Shown: in pieces, positions 49,889 to 60,769 of the stretch | How the letters are laid out: each line of letters opens with the position of its first letter | Numbering within the stretch: the stretch's first letter is position 1 | The notes under the pieces: model-generated | Told to the model about the DNA's origin: nothing | What the model saw: only the letters and a program-made list of their open reading frames with translations | Database searches by the model: none | Position numbers and translations under genes: made by a program | Assembly: GCF_026262505.1 (NCBI RefSeq) | Contig: NC_067207.1 | Span: forward strand, 4,038,252-4,102,251 | Source of the DNA: Trichomonas vaginalis G3 | Lineage: Eukaryota; Parabasalia; Trichomonadida; Trichomonadidae | DNA: 64,000 bases | Reading direction: 5' to 3'

Positions 49889-50983
49889 GGGTCCACTGTA
49901 AGGCCAAATAAGGTCTATCGTCGTCCCAAAAATATTGCTCGAGATGGTGTTTTTACTAAGGCCCAAAACTTAAAAAAACTCAAAAAAATTAACTTTACTC
50001 TTTTGAGATCCTTATCAGATGTGCATCAATTTGATGCAGTATCGCAATTCGAATCCGATTTTTTAATGTAGATGTACTCTAACATTCTTGAAAAAATGCA
50101 AAATGATATTAATCGAGCTTTTCATTTCTGTATCATACACGAAACAAAATCATTCATTATACTAAAATTTATCAAAGTTTGAATAATGAAAAAAATAATA
50201 TCTAAATTTTTACATTGAGTCGGCTATTGATATGGTCAATATTAAATCGTTTAAAAATGGGCATTGGCCAGAATAATACCCACTAAAATACACATTTTTT
50301 AAAATTTTATCAATTTGTTTTGGTATATCTTTATGATAATGAATAAAATGCTTATCTTTCATAAGTCAATACATAATTTATGCTGAAACACAAAAAATAA
50401 CACGAAAATTTTTTGCCAACATTTCAAAACGAAGGATAATGCTTTGAATATATAAACAATAATACTTTGTCTAGAGAATTAAATTTGTGCTATCCAATTG
50501 TCAATTCTTTGAATTTTTTATAAAATGCACGATATTCCGGCATTAGCCTCAATAAATATAAACTACATGCATCACAATATTAGGATGTAATGACATTAAA
50601 GCGAATTTCCTAATTTCTTCTCAATTAAATTCCTAGAAAAACTTAGGAATTAATGATTGGAAATAGGTCAAAAAAATTCCTAATATAAAATTTATACTTA
50701 AATTAAAATCAAAATTCGAAAATATCTATTTTTCAAAACACGCATCCAGAAGCGAAAAAATTCGAAAAAATCATGTTCTTATAAAACTCGCTGATTTTGC
50801 AATTTTTATGAGATTTGAAGTGATAGAATGTATTATCATCTTACTAAAACATATACTTTATTGTTACATTCACAAAATATTAATCAGAACACTAGGAAAA
50901 GTGGATTTTCGAAAAAAGACGATAACGATTATTTGCAAATCGCCTCTCAATTTTGAGAGACTTTCAATTTTTACAGTGGACCC
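49889..50983. mobile_element. TTAA-flanked non-autonomous DNA element
   Basis: A 1095-base non-coding element with 13-base terminal inverted repeats GGGTCCACTGTAA and TTACAGTGGACCC. TTAA lies on both sides (49885-49888 and 50984-50987). A TTAA duplication is typical of piggyBac and Kolobok DNA transposons. No transposase inside. Confidence 0.75.
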
Positions 50984-50987
50984 TTAA

Positions 50988-51581
50988 GGATTAAAATTGT
51001 GATACACAAAATAGTACACGAGGAAAATTATAAACACATGACTTGTTAGGAATTCCGATTATTCGAAATCATCATTATTTTATCGAACATGTATATCATT
51101 GTTGAGTAGGAAATATACAGTGAGTAAACTGTAGGGTATAAGATCAGGTGTACGAAACGTCTTTTTAATCGTTTACGAATGCCGTGAAAGCATCAACTTC
51201 TTGAAAGGTTGATTTTACTACATAATTTAAAAATCCTGATAATAGTGGTTATTAAATGTGGCCAAATTAAGTGTTTTTAATTTGATAGAGAAAAAATAAC
51301 AAAAAACGATGCAAATTTGAATACATATCGTTTGAGAAATGTGACGAAGTGACTATTGCTATTTTTTGAAAATTAAACTAATGACATGCCAATATTTATT
51401 TCTGAGATAAGAATCTTTTTTTGTGAATACAATCTCAAATTGAGAGCTTCTCAAAAATTAAATAAAATTCTCTCACAAGTGAGAGTATTTGTCCTACAGG
51501 ATATCAGTTTTAATGTTTTGGTAAATTTAGCCGTATTTAACGATGAAGATTTTTTTTATTTAGAAATTTTTCTACGGAGTG
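50988..51581. other. Intergenic, nothing recognised
   Basis: About 590 AT-rich bases upstream of the transporter. An in-frame but non-ATG open stretch (51386-51598) is not counted as a gene. Confidence 0.5.
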
Positions 51582-52982
51582 ATGGCAACAGAGCCTAACG
51601 CTGTAGAGCTTGAGAAAATCAACGATCCAAATCCACCCGTAGGGGTGGAAAACGATAATGAAGAAGTTTTAGAGATTGGTCAGGATGGTTTGCCAACATC
51701 CATCGGTCAGGATGTTGAACAACACCCTGAATTGCACCCAATGGAACAAAAGGAAGAAGATATTACTGTAAATATTAAAAGAGTTAAAACATGCGGTACA
51801 ATTTTCAATATTTTAGACTCATTAATGGGTTCTGGAATTCTTGCCGTTCCAAACTCATTCACAAATATTGGAATCATTCCATCTTTTGTTATTATGGCCG
51901 TTATTGCAACTCTTGCTTGGGTAGCTGCTGTTATGGTTTTGTATCTTTTAGATGATACAAATGCCAAAACATTTGATCAACTTGCTGCTATTATCCTCGG
52001 TCCCATTGGCTCACGTATATTGACCATTCTCAATCTATTTTTCCTCATATGCTGCCTTTTAGGGTTTTTAATCCTTGGTGGCGATATGATCGTATCATGG
52101 TTCAAATTAGGCAATATCGATGTTACATCACTTGGATATCGCGTCATCATGATGGTTGTTTATGCTTTTTGCATACCAATCGCTTTATCTATTCCAAAAA
52201 AGATTACCTTCTTAAGCTATTTCGCAGTTGGTAGCGTCTTCTGTATTTTCTTCTTCTGTGGAGCTGTTGTTGGCCGTGGCATTGAACATATCGTAAAACA
52301 CGGCATCAATAACACTATTACTTTAGGAATAGGCGGAATGGGCATTTTCTCATCCATTTCAATTCACGGTTTAGCTTTCGCACTTCCTCTCGTATTCATT
52401 CCAGCAATGTCAATCTTCTACAAGCCAGAAGTCAAAGTAAAGGCGAGTGTGAGCTTTTACGGCCAATTTATCTGTTACCTTTTAGTTTCAATACCCGGAT
52501 TATTCGGTTACCTTCAATTCGGAAAGGATACAGCTGGTAATGTATTGAATTCTTACCCTGTTAATGATATATTGATGGTTGTAGTACGTTCTGGCTTCTT
52601 TATTGTTGTTTCATGTGCATATCCAATGCTTGCACAATCAGTTATGGCATCATGGTCCTTCTTCGTCTTCAAAGAAAGCCAACATATAAAATTACCACCA
52701 CTAAAGTTGGTCTGTGTTCATTGTTTAACACACCTTATCCCTCTAATCATCGCTATATTCCTCGCAGAAGTGAAACCGGCCCTCCTTGTCGGTGGAGCAC
52801 TCGGTGGTTGCCTTGCTCAATTCACTTTCCCTTGCTGGATGTGGGTTAAGCATAGCGATAAGCCAGTTTACCACTGGGTGAATATATTATGCATCTTATT
52901 TGGTGTTTTTGGCATTGTTACGGGCGTTTGCGCAACTTATCAAGCTGTTGTTGATGCTATTGCTGCTTTCTCTAAGAAATAA
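51582..52982 (+). CDS. Amino acid transporter, AAAP (SLC32/36/38) family
   Basis: A 466-residue membrane protein of the amino acid/auxin permease family (Aa_trans). Residues 1-68 are a hydrophilic, acidic cytoplasmic N-terminus. TM1 starts at about residue 72 with GTIFNILDSLMGSGILAVPN, the family's hallmark. About eleven membrane segments follow, ending WVNILCILFGVFGIVTGVCA. It probably imports amino acids across the plasma or lysosomal membrane; substrate cannot be told from sequence. Start: the frame opens with a GTG, and I use the ATG at 51582 (MATEPNAVEL). The stop TAAATATAG fits the trichomonad polyadenylation signal. Confidence 0.92.
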   Translation: MATEPNAVELEKINDPNPPVGVENDNEEVLEIGQDGLPTSIGQDVEQHPELHPMEQKEEDITVNIKRVKTCGTIFNILDSLMGSGILAVPNSFTNIGIIPSFVIMAVIATLAWVAAVMVLYLLDDTNAKTFDQLAAIILGPIGSRILTILNLFFLICCLLGFLILGGDMIVSWFKLGNIDVTSLGYRVIMMVVYAFCIPIALSIPKKITFLSYFAVGSVFCIFFFCGAVVGRGIEHIVKHGINNTITLGIGGMGIFSSISIHGLAFALPLVFIPAMSIFYKPEVKVKASVSFYGQFICYLLVSIPGLFGYLQFGKDTAGNVLNSYPVNDILMVVVRSGFFIVVSCAYPMLAQSVMASWSFFVFKESQHIKLPPLKLVCVHCLTHLIPLIIAIFLAEVKPALLVGGALGGCLAQFTFPCWMWVKHSDKPVYHWVNILCILFGVFGIVTGVCATYQAVVDAIAAFSKK

Positions 52983-53185
52983 ATATAGTAAATTCAAATA
53001 TGTATTTAATCTAGTTATATATTTTTATTAACCGTATAATATCAAAAAAATTCAAACAGCAAAATCGTAAAAAGGTGAAAGAATTATTGATATTTATAGA
53101 CATTAATAATATACATGCATCCATTTTGTGAATCTACCGAACTCTCTATTTGAATAATTATAAATAGGTTCTAATTTTCAATAAA

Positions 53186-53398
53186 TTATGAAGAAACACT
53201 CTTTGAGGCCTCGGAAAGATCTGGATCCGCACGATTTTGTTCGCTGTCAGAACCAGGTTCGAGTGGTGGCATGATTGGACTTAAATCAGCGGGTTCTTCT
53301 TCAGGGGCAACTGAGTGACGAGATGCTCTAACTGATGACGCATCTCTCTTTACGGGTTGTGCTCTTGCTTTTGGTGCTTCATCGACATCTTTGCACAT
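53186..53398 (-). CDS. Small disordered protein, 70 residues
   Basis: An ATG-started 70-residue frame on the minus strand. It is hydrophilic with no hydrophobic core: basic in the first half (KARAQPVKRDASSVRASRHS) and acidic in the second (EEEPADLSPIMPPLEPGSDS). A CATTCAAATT stretch just before the ATG could be an initiator. GC content is clearly above the flanks, which favours a real gene. No family recognised. Confidence 0.5.
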   Translation of the reverse strand: MCKDVDEAPKARAQPVKRDASSVRASRHSVAPEEEPADLSPIMPPLEPGSDSEQNRADPDLSEASKSVSS

Positions 53399-54096
53399 TT
53401 TCGAAATTTGAATGTAAACTTTTGAAAAACTGAAGACCCATACAATTGTTGCTCAATCAGACATACAATGATATCGTTTCAATAACAAGATAACAGAAAA
53501 ATTACGTAAAAATAATTGTACGTTAATTTTCTGAGAAATGATTTGAGTAACGAAAACTTTTAACATTTTCTTCAAAATTTATGCGATAAATCATCTCAGC
53601 TATTAACATGGCAGTTATTTTGCTCAACGATATTTTTATTCCCAAAATTTTTGAATTGACTATAAGGGAAATGCGTTCATAATGGTATTTCTTCAAAGAT
53701 ATAAGTCAAAATTATAAAAAATATAAAAAATCGATCAATTTTTTTGAACAAATACCCACTATCGTATAATGTGAGTGATAATATGCTCTAATTAACGTAA
53801 CTAGGTGTAAATTCCTAACTATAGGTTCTATTAATCAGATTTTCATTTGTTATTTTGATATTTAGCACAAATATTGGATATCTATTAGAGATATTGAATG
53901 TGAATATTTTTGTATTAGAAATAAAGATACTGCCCGATTCAGAATTCATTTATTTACTAATTTTCGTTCTGAATTGAGATAATTTGTATTACTATTTTGA
54001 AATATTAAGATTCGAAGTAAAAACAGTAAATACAGGAATGCATGAAAGATATTAATTGATAATTACAATACTTTTATTAATAAAATACAAAAAAAA
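53399..54096. other. Intergenic, nothing recognised
   Basis: About 700 AT-rich bases. Nothing recognised. Confidence 0.6.
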
Positions 54097-55281
54097 TTAT
54101 TCATGTGATGGTTCACATTTGATCTTGAGCAATTCTTCACCATAATCAGCATAATCAGCCTTCGAGACCAAGTATCTATCGAACACAGGTGAAGAAGAAA
54201 GGATAGATCCGCCAGTCCAAACGCAAAAGTCGCCAGCAACGATTTCATGCATTGGAAAGTGAACTTTTCTATTGAATGTCTTATCGTATTTGAAGGCGTC
54301 CAAAATTTTGGCTTGGAAACCTTCAATTGTGGAAAATCCTCCACATGTAACGATATTCGACCAAAGGGCCTTCTTGTACTGATCAGGGGCATTGTAAATA
54401 GCATCTTCTATCAAGGAATTGAGAGGAAGAATATCTGATGAACCGTTTTCTTCCTGATCAGCGTCCAATTTGTTCCACATGATACCGGACAAGAAGTTCA
54501 TATCATTTTTGACATCAACAAGTTGTCCATTGATTGAAGCAATGTTTTCAGTTTCATCTTCGATTTCTCCTGTATGGAAGTAACATGTTTGCTTGAGAAT
54601 ATCAGCACTTGTTCTACGCTCGATGTAAGAACTTTGCTGTTTCGTATTCTTTCCTCTTGAAAAATCTAAAACATGAATATCTCGAGATTTCAAACGGTCA
54701 ACGAGCATTTGTGATAGGACCATTCCACCACAAATATGGTATCTCACACATCCAAGTAATGGTTTTCCTTCTACAACTGGAACAACTCTGATACTTGACC
54801 ATCCAAAATCAATAACAGTAGCAGTATGATAACAATGAGCATAGGCACCGAGTAATGCATCTGAAGTAATACAAATATTAGCGTAATCCATTGTTTCGAA
54901 GGCTGTTTGAGCAATATTTGTACGCCATGTTTTTGCAAAATCACTATCAACGATCATATGCGCAGGTTGAGTGAAAATAGCGGACATGGAATGCGGATCG
55001 TCCTCATTTAAGCGTTGATGAGTATATTGTAAAAATGAACTTAAAATATCTGGGTTAGAAATTAATCCAGATTCATCTACAAGCGGAATTATTTCGTTGT
55101 GTAATCTTTTTGAAAGAATATTGTCATCTCCGATCAAAAATTCTTTACTTCCTTCTTCCTTGACCATTCCTGCCGAAATAACACTAATTTCTGGATATGC
55201 CGAGCCAGCAAAGCCAGCACGGAACATTGCTGATCCAAGATCATAAACAAGAGCGTGATATGTATTATCGAAGAGATTCAT
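54097..55281 (-). CDS. Actin-related protein, ARP4-like
   Basis: A 394-residue actin-fold protein. YHALVYDLGSAMFRAGFAGS at the start is the phosphate-1 loop with the ARP4-type change of the actin DNGSG. VIDFGWSSIRVVPVVEGKPL is the second phosphate loop; NIVTCGGFSTIEGFQ the adenosine loop. WTGGSILSSSPVFDRYLVSK matches the actin C-terminal helix region. Start and end fit ARP4 (BAF53), a nuclear subunit of chromatin remodelling (INO80, SWI/SNF) and NuA4-type complexes. I use the ATG at 55281; a GTG two codons upstream is not a start. Actin itself is ruled out by the many changes in the phosphate loops. Divergent from the PDI-like gene. Confidence 0.8.
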   Translation of the reverse strand: MNLFDNTYHALVYDLGSAMFRAGFAGSAYPEISVISAGMVKEEGSKEFLIGDDNILSKRLHNEIIPLVDESGLISNPDILSSFLQYTHQRLNEDDPHSMSAIFTQPAHMIVDSDFAKTWRTNIAQTAFETMDYANICITSDALLGAYAHCYHTATVIDFGWSSIRVVPVVEGKPLLGCVRYHICGGMVLSQMLVDRLKSRDIHVLDFSRGKNTKQQSSYIERRTSADILKQTCYFHTGEIEDETENIASINGQLVDVKNDMNFLSGIMWNKLDADQEENGSSDILPLNSLIEDAIYNAPDQYKKALWSNIVTCGGFSTIEGFQAKILDAFKYDKTFNRKVHFPMHEIVAGDFCVWTGGSILSSSPVFDRYLVSKADYADYGEELLKIKCEPSHE

Positions 55282-55663
55282 TGTCACTTTTTAGTCATCA
55301 ATTTTGCGAATTTATGCATTAGAGTGATTTTCAAGCAAAATTAATCTGAAAAATATATTTGCCAAGGCATTATAGACATAGAAATCAAAGTGTAATTATC
55401 TTCTGGTTGGAATTATTATGATTATTATATATTCCGTATAAACTTTTTAATTATATTAATATTTCAATAGAAAACGGAAATTATTTTGAATATAAAAACT
55501 TATTTTTTATGCGAATGGGACATTTTTTATTCGATGCCGAACATCACATATAAAATCCGAAGAAAAAGTTAGAAGGCCTAGTTGGTTGTTTGGTCTCTCA
55601 GGCAATTTCTAAGGTTTCATCTGACCTCATGTCTGACAATTTGCCAATTTGCCAATATTTTCA
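55282..55663. other. Divergent intergenic promoter region
   Basis: 382 bases between the ARP4-like and PDI-like genes. Directly before the ARP4-like ATG the plus strand reads GTCACTTTTTAG, the same string seen before other genes but in the opposite direction. Confidence 0.4.
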
Positions 55664-57361
55664 ATGATTTGGGCATTATTGGCACTCTCCCAGTGTTTTT
55701 ATGTTCCATACTCCGAAACAGGAGTACTGATCTACGATTCATACACAGACAGACAGTTCGGATCTGTTTTGAAGCGCCACCAGTTAGTTGTTTCCTTATT
55801 TGTCAATTTCTCCGCCCCAGGTGTTGAAGCTTACCTCGAAATTTTCTCAAAGTTACCAACCATTTTCTCCGAAGATGTCAAGTTCTGCGTTCTTTCCTCC
55901 AAACATGCAAAGAGATTGACGATGCAATTCACAACTTACTTACCACAGATCTCCTTCTTCAACCATGGCGAGATTGCATATTCTATCCCATTCCCATCTA
56001 CAGAGGCCGAGCTTTTGTCTGCCGTTGATGTCTTCCTTCGACCAACTTTACCAACTTTCAATGATGAGAAGGAAGTTTACGCATCTTTCGGCGAAACACA
56101 GTTCACTGTCATCAGCCCACCAGCTCTCGTCCAAAAGGCTCGCGATTACGTCATTTCCATCGCAGATAATGCCGGATCTTTCAACCTCATCGCCGCTTCC
56201 GTTGATACATTCAAGAAGATGAACTTCTCAGGTGAATACGTCTGCATCTACCGCAAGGAAGACAAGATGATCAAAGAAGTCAAGAATTTCAGAGAATTCA
56301 TGAAACAAATCAGACCAACCTACTATCCAAAGTTCGATATGGACCTCTTACTCTCTGTAGAAGGCCCAGTTGGTCTCCTTTGCGTTAAAGATTCCCCAAC
56401 AAAGGAACAAAAAGAGAGAATGGCCGAACTTGGCTCGAAATTCCAAAATCTCACCTTCGCAATCATTTCTGATGCCGACTTAGATGATATCCATATCATG
56501 ACAAACGGAAAGACCCGCCAGTTCCCATGTTTCGTCATATTAAGTTGGGAATATTACGTTTACTACCCAGTCAGACCATTTGACAACGAAGTCGAGAACT
56601 ACATCATGGACATTTCCAACGGCAAGATCGATTACGTGTTCCCATCTGAGGAAATCCCAGCAACACAAGAAGATCCATACGCAATCAAAGTTGTTGGCAA
56701 GAATTACGAAGAATTCGTTACAGATAAAGAAAACGACGTCGTCATGTTCTACATTGGATCCGACAAGGACGGCTTAAGAGCTGCCCACAAGATCGGAAAG
56801 TACATTAAGAAGAATAATGTTACAGGAGTCAAGGTCGGATACATCATTACATCATTGAACTCATGCAACAAGTCATTCCCAAGATTGGTTTTCGAACCAC
56901 AAGTCAATATCTTCGCAAAAGGAAAGAAATCAAGTCACATGCTCTACTCAGCACCAACAGTTTTCAGTATCCTTGAAGGACTGAAGATGTACGCAAACCC
57001 AGATATCAACCTCAACATCTCTACATTCAGATTCTCAATGGAACTCGAGTACATGGTAGATCTCTTACAAGATTTCGAAGAACTCAGAGCTTCTGACAGA
57101 AAGGGAGCTCTAGCTTACATCTACGAGAGAGGTCAGATGCTCGGATTCGGAAACAACCTCGAAACAATAGTTAACTCAATCTACAACGCTGCAGGTGGTT
57201 TAGTCGCTGGTTACGACGACAAGAAGTTGGTCGCTGAGTTTGAGAATGATGCTGACGATTTCGTAGAGCCAGAGGTTGAAGAGGAACTCACAAGACAATC
57301 ATACACAAAGTCCTCCCACAGAGGAAGTGGACGTAGATCTCACCACCACAGACGCTACTAA
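55664..57361 (+). CDS. Secretory PDI-like thioredoxin-fold protein without CxxC
   Basis: A 565-residue protein with a short N-terminal signal peptide (MIWALLALSQCFYVPYSE) and several thioredoxin-like domains in the manner of protein disulfide isomerase: VSLFVNFSAPGVEAYLEIFS near the start and, at about residues 345-430, KVVGKNYEEFVTDKENDVVM then FYIGSDKDG. In PDI that last place is FYAPWCGHC, so the redox CxxC is replaced by a GSDKDG-type stretch; the first domain likewise has SAPGVEA. It is thus a non-catalytic PDI relative, perhaps a chaperone-like or structural ER protein. The C-terminus is a basic His/Ser tail (SHRGSGRRSHHHRRY), not KDEL. Start is ATG 55664; the TTG upstream is not used. 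The stop overlaps TAAATAAAC. Codons are strongly biased, so it is probably abundant. Confidence 0.75.
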   Translation: MIWALLALSQCFYVPYSETGVLIYDSYTDRQFGSVLKRHQLVVSLFVNFSAPGVEAYLEIFSKLPTIFSEDVKFCVLSSKHAKRLTMQFTTYLPQISFFNHGEIAYSIPFPSTEAELLSAVDVFLRPTLPTFNDEKEVYASFGETQFTVISPPALVQKARDYVISIADNAGSFNLIAASVDTFKKMNFSGEYVCIYRKEDKMIKEVKNFREFMKQIRPTYYPKFDMDLLLSVEGPVGLLCVKDSPTKEQKERMAELGSKFQNLTFAIISDADLDDIHIMTNGKTRQFPCFVILSWEYYVYYPVRPFDNEVENYIMDISNGKIDYVFPSEEIPATQEDPYAIKVVGKNYEEFVTDKENDVVMFYIGSDKDGLRAAHKIGKYIKKNNVTGVKVGYIITSLNSCNKSFPRLVFEPQVNIFAKGKKSSHMLYSAPTVFSILEGLKMYANPDINLNISTFRFSMELEYMVDLLQDFEELRASDRKGALAYIYERGQMLGFGNNLETIVNSIYNAAGGLVAGYDDKKLVAEFENDADDFVEPEVEEELTRQSYTKSSHRGSGRRSHHHRRY

Positions 57362-57902
57362 ATAAACAGCCCTTTATTTTTTTAAAATGCTTTTTTATTA
57401 CTAGTCTATAAACTCTAAACACCCTTTATTTTTTAATGGTTTTTATTATTATTTTGTTTTCATAGCAACTTAACTTCTGCTATAAACTATACATTTGATC
57501 TTTTCATGGACATAATTTTGTAAATGTAATCACTGTTACTATGAGCAATTTCTTATTAGGATCTTATGATACTGGTGTCAAAACATCCTATAATTCGTAT
57601 AATTTTATATTATGGAAAAAATTGATTTTTGTCCAATATAATAACATTCATTAGAATCTTGAGGCTATGTATGCACATTCTGCTATTTGCAATTCTGAAT
57701 TAAACCCATCAGATGCCTGACTATAAGCTTACAAAACTCTATCCAAAATGCAAGACTAACCAAAAATTTGATTGATTTAGTATCAATACTTAAATGTTAG
57801 CAATTGAAATTGTAATAATTATTACAGAAAGATATATTGGTATTGATATTGTTGATTCAGGTTTAACATCATAAGATAATTATTATAATGTTTATTATGT
57901 TT
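57362..57902. other. Intergenic with a copy of the BspA flanking repeat
   Basis: About 540 bases. 57692-57755 carries a 64-base sequence (TTCTGAATTAAACCCATCAG etc.) repeated in the same direction at 59630-59693, on the other side of the BspA-like pseudogene. Confidence 0.6.
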
Positions 57903-59380
57903 TTATTCAATAATAATACATATAAAGACAAAGATATTTGGTATGTTGAGTGATAATGGAGATCGTTTGCAGGAATGAATTGGAACTTTGCATTTTTCAT
58001 CAAATGGATGCTTTAATTGGAATCTCCCGCAATTGATTGGATCACCGTTCTTGTTTGCTGTGCTAACATCAATATCGAGTGATTTCGTACTAACATTAAA
58101 TTTCATGATGTCTCGAGGAATCGTCATGTAGAACTTAACACCAATGAATGAATCACATTCGTCTAGACATGTTGAATTGAATGTGATGATATCAGTACTT
58201 TCGATTGGGAATATCAAATATTTCAGATTCGCACAATTCCTGAAAGAATTCGAATCGATAATCAAATTATTTTTTAATTTATGAAATCTGATCTCTTGTA
58301 ATTCTGAGCAGTTTGTAAAACTATCGCTATCAATCCTTTCTATATCAGAAAAGAATTCTATGCATTTTCCAAAATAGTAGTCAAATACACGAGAGTGAAC
58401 AACTTTTAGGATTGATGGCATAATAATTGGTGAATAATTGTAAGCGAATATTTGGAAATTTGGAGTTTGAATCATATAATTCTGGAAAATGATAGATTTG
58501 CAATAGAATTCACGGAAGCTTCCAACATCAATTTTTATAATACTTGGAGGGATAACTAATGCGTATTTTGTTGAGTATCCTCTGAAAGCTTCAAATGCTA
58601 TAATGGAACAGTTTGGATAAAATTTGAATTCATCAGTATATGATCTTGAAGCCCAATAAAATGAATTATAATCATAGCTGTAAATGCATTTGTTATAAAT
58701 TCTATGATATTGGTTTCTTGAATCAATTGTAACGCTGAGATTTGCCATTAAGTTAAAAGCGCCTGCATCGATTCTGCAATCTTTAGGAATAAAAATATTT
58801 GTTACTGGTGACTTTTGACTGACTGCATAACCAATTCTAGTTAAAGCGCTATTCTCTGATATAAATATATTGGTTAGAAATATACATAAACCAAAAGGGC
58901 CTCCAATAACTTGGTCATCGTAAAATCCAGAAATTTGTCTAACTGAGTCTGGAATGGAAATATTTTTAAGTTTTGTTATAAAGAATGCGCCAGACTTTAT
59001 ACTTTGTAACTCTCCATTCATTGGAAGCAATACTTGCTTTAGATTAGAATTCAAGAAAGCGCCACTACTTATAAGTTTGAGATGATTGCACATGCTTAAA
59101 TTAGCAACAATAAGTTGTGTGAAATATGAAAATGTTCCAATACCAAGATCTTCTAATAATGATTCTTCTTCAAAACTCAAATATTTTAAAATATTTCTAA
59201 GTGCATAAGTGGATGAACCGTGACTTTTTGATCAACAACTTCACTATCTTTAATTCTGACAACATTTTTCGGAATTATAATTGATTCATTTGGAGTAACA
59301 TCAATTAATGTAGCATTAAATACGTCTTCATACTTGAATTCAATAAACAATAATGATACAAATATCCATAGAAAAGTCAA
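57903..59380 (-). pseudogene. BspA-like leucine-rich-repeat surface protein, frameshifted
   Basis: A member of the BspA-like family of trichomonad surface proteins (LRR_5 type repeats). Units are visible throughout: LLEDLGIGTFSYFTQLIVAN, LKLISSGAFLNSNLKQVLLP, ELQSIKSGAFFITKLKNISI, RIDSDSFTNCSELQEIRFHK and SNSFRNCANLKYLIFPIEST. A short hydrophobic end (NIPNIFVFICIIIE) may be the membrane anchor with its cytoplasmic tail lost. The first 60 residues, a signal-like start (TFLWIFVSLLFIEF) and IIIPKNVVRI, are in another frame. They join the main frame across one frameshift near 59190-59200 (the main frame continues back as TYALRNILKYLSFEEES). There is no ATG at the signal-like start; a stop directly precedes it. 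So it is a decaying copy. Confidence 0.75.
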
Positions 59381-60047
59381 TTACTTAGGAATATGAAGCA
59401 TTGAAATTTTTGAATATTGAAACCTTAAAACTATGATCCGAAAAGACAAACACCAAACTTTTTGTAGGCCAATCCCTGTGGGAGCTAGTGGTAATTTTTC
59501 ATGGAAATCACACAGTAAAATTTCATACAGGAAAAAGTTCAAGAACTTGTCACATTATTTTCTTTTATAAAATAAAAAAGACTTTTATTCCAAACTGTAC
59601 TTGTAATTATCAGATGCCTATACTTGATATTTCTGAATTAAACCCATCAGATGCCCGACTATAAGCTTACAATATCTCATCTCAAATGAAAGAATATACA
59701 AAATTTTGAAAATATTTATTGATTAAATCTCATGAAAACAGGACAACTGTAAGAATTTAAGAATACAGTAAAAATTATGAGCAAGAGAAATTTTCTCTTC
59801 ATTCCTAAAATGAAAAATCTTATTGAAATTTCGTGAGTAAATAGAGATTCATTCAGAGGATATATAACTAAAATTAAAAATTTTGAGCAATATGGTAAAG
59901 CCAATTAGTAAAATAAGTAATAATTAAAAATTTATTTTCAAAAAACTCATATCACATTGAAATTCTCCTAACACAACCATCAATGAAATATAAATATGCG
60001 TCCTGAGTTAGAATCACTTCTTGGTGGACAAAATAAATTTTGTTAAT
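59381..60047. other. Intergenic with second copy of the 64-base flanking repeat
   Basis: About 670 bases. 59630-59693 repeats 57692-57755 at roughly 85% identity. No gene seen; a 62-codon minus-strand frame at 59716-59904 shows no recognisable domain. Confidence 0.55.
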
Positions 60048-60755
60048 TTAGAAAACTTCATCGTTAAAGTAAATTTCAGCCAATGTGTTAACATCAATTG
60101 GGCGATCGTTGCTTTGGCAGATGCAGTCTAAAAGAAGATCTTGATCTGTATATCTTGTGTAACAGCTTTCAAATTCACTTGGATTGGCCAAGAAAATATC
60201 GATTGCATTCTTGCCATTATAGCCCATTTCATATGGACTGAGGCCAGTCAACATATGGAAAAATATGAGACCGAGGGAATAAACAGCTTTTGATGGCCAA
60301 TTGATTGAAGACTCTTGTATGAAGACAAATGGCTGTCTGTTGAGATAGAAGCCACTGCCGAAATTCATGATGTAAACAAAATCATTTTCATCAACCAAGA
60401 AGTTGTCAGTAGAGATGTTGTAGTTGACAAAATTAATTTTGTGGAATTCTTGAACTATCTCGACGAGTTGTTTCATGATGAAACGAAGCCTTTCTTCTGA
60501 AAGTTTATTGATGAGCTCTGTTAAGCAGAATGGGACCCTTTTCATTGTTATGTAGACCCATCTTCCAAAAACCTTTGGGCTTGATGTCTGAACAATATGA
60601 GAATTTGGTTTTTGTGAAAACAAATCAAAAATTTCCTTTTGTTGCATGAAAGATCTGTAGTTGGAAACAGCTGTATCATTCTCAATGACCTTGAGAATTG
60701 TTGTTTCGTTAAGCTTATAAAGCTTACTATGAACATTAAGCTCAGTAAACTTCAT
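60048..60755 (-). CDS. Small pseudokinase, 235 residues
   Basis: A short protein-kinase fold with both catalytic Asp lost. After the VAIK-like TILKVIE (Lys 22) and the helix-rich middle, the catalytic loop reads NYNISTDN in place of HRDxKxxN (Asp to Asn at about 113). The DFG is NFG (131-133). The final N of the loop remains. The activation segment has no APE; SINWPSKAVYSLGLIFFHML continues directly into the F-helix region (ELLTG-like MLTGLSPYEM). The last third of the C-lobe is present but short. It is therefore almost surely a pseudokinase, perhaps a degraded family copy, but the frame is fully open and has a good initiator (TCATTTTTG, 60761-60769), which argues that it is expressed. Confidence 0.7.
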   Translation of the reverse strand: MKFTELNVHSKLYKLNETTILKVIENDTAVSNYRSFMQQKEIFDLFSQKPNSHIVQTSSPKVFGRWVYITMKRVPFCLTELINKLSEERLRFIMKQLVEIVQEFHKINFVNYNISTDNFLVDENDFVYIMNFGSGFYLNRQPFVFIQESSINWPSKAVYSLGLIFFHMLTGLSPYEMGYNGKNAIDIFLANPSEFESCYTRYTDQDLLLDCICQSNDRPIDVNTLAEIYFNDEVF

Positions 60756-60760
60756 TTTTT

Positions 60761-60769
60761 CAAAAATGA
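60761..60769 (-). promoter_or_regulatory. Initiator of small pseudokinase
   Basis: TCATTTTTG on the minus strand, about 12 bases before the ATG; it fits the trichomonad TCA-Y-W initiator. Confidence 0.6.

Noticed and set aside
51386-51598. 70-codon frame before the amino acid transporter
   Set aside because: It overlaps the transporter start in another frame and has no family signal.
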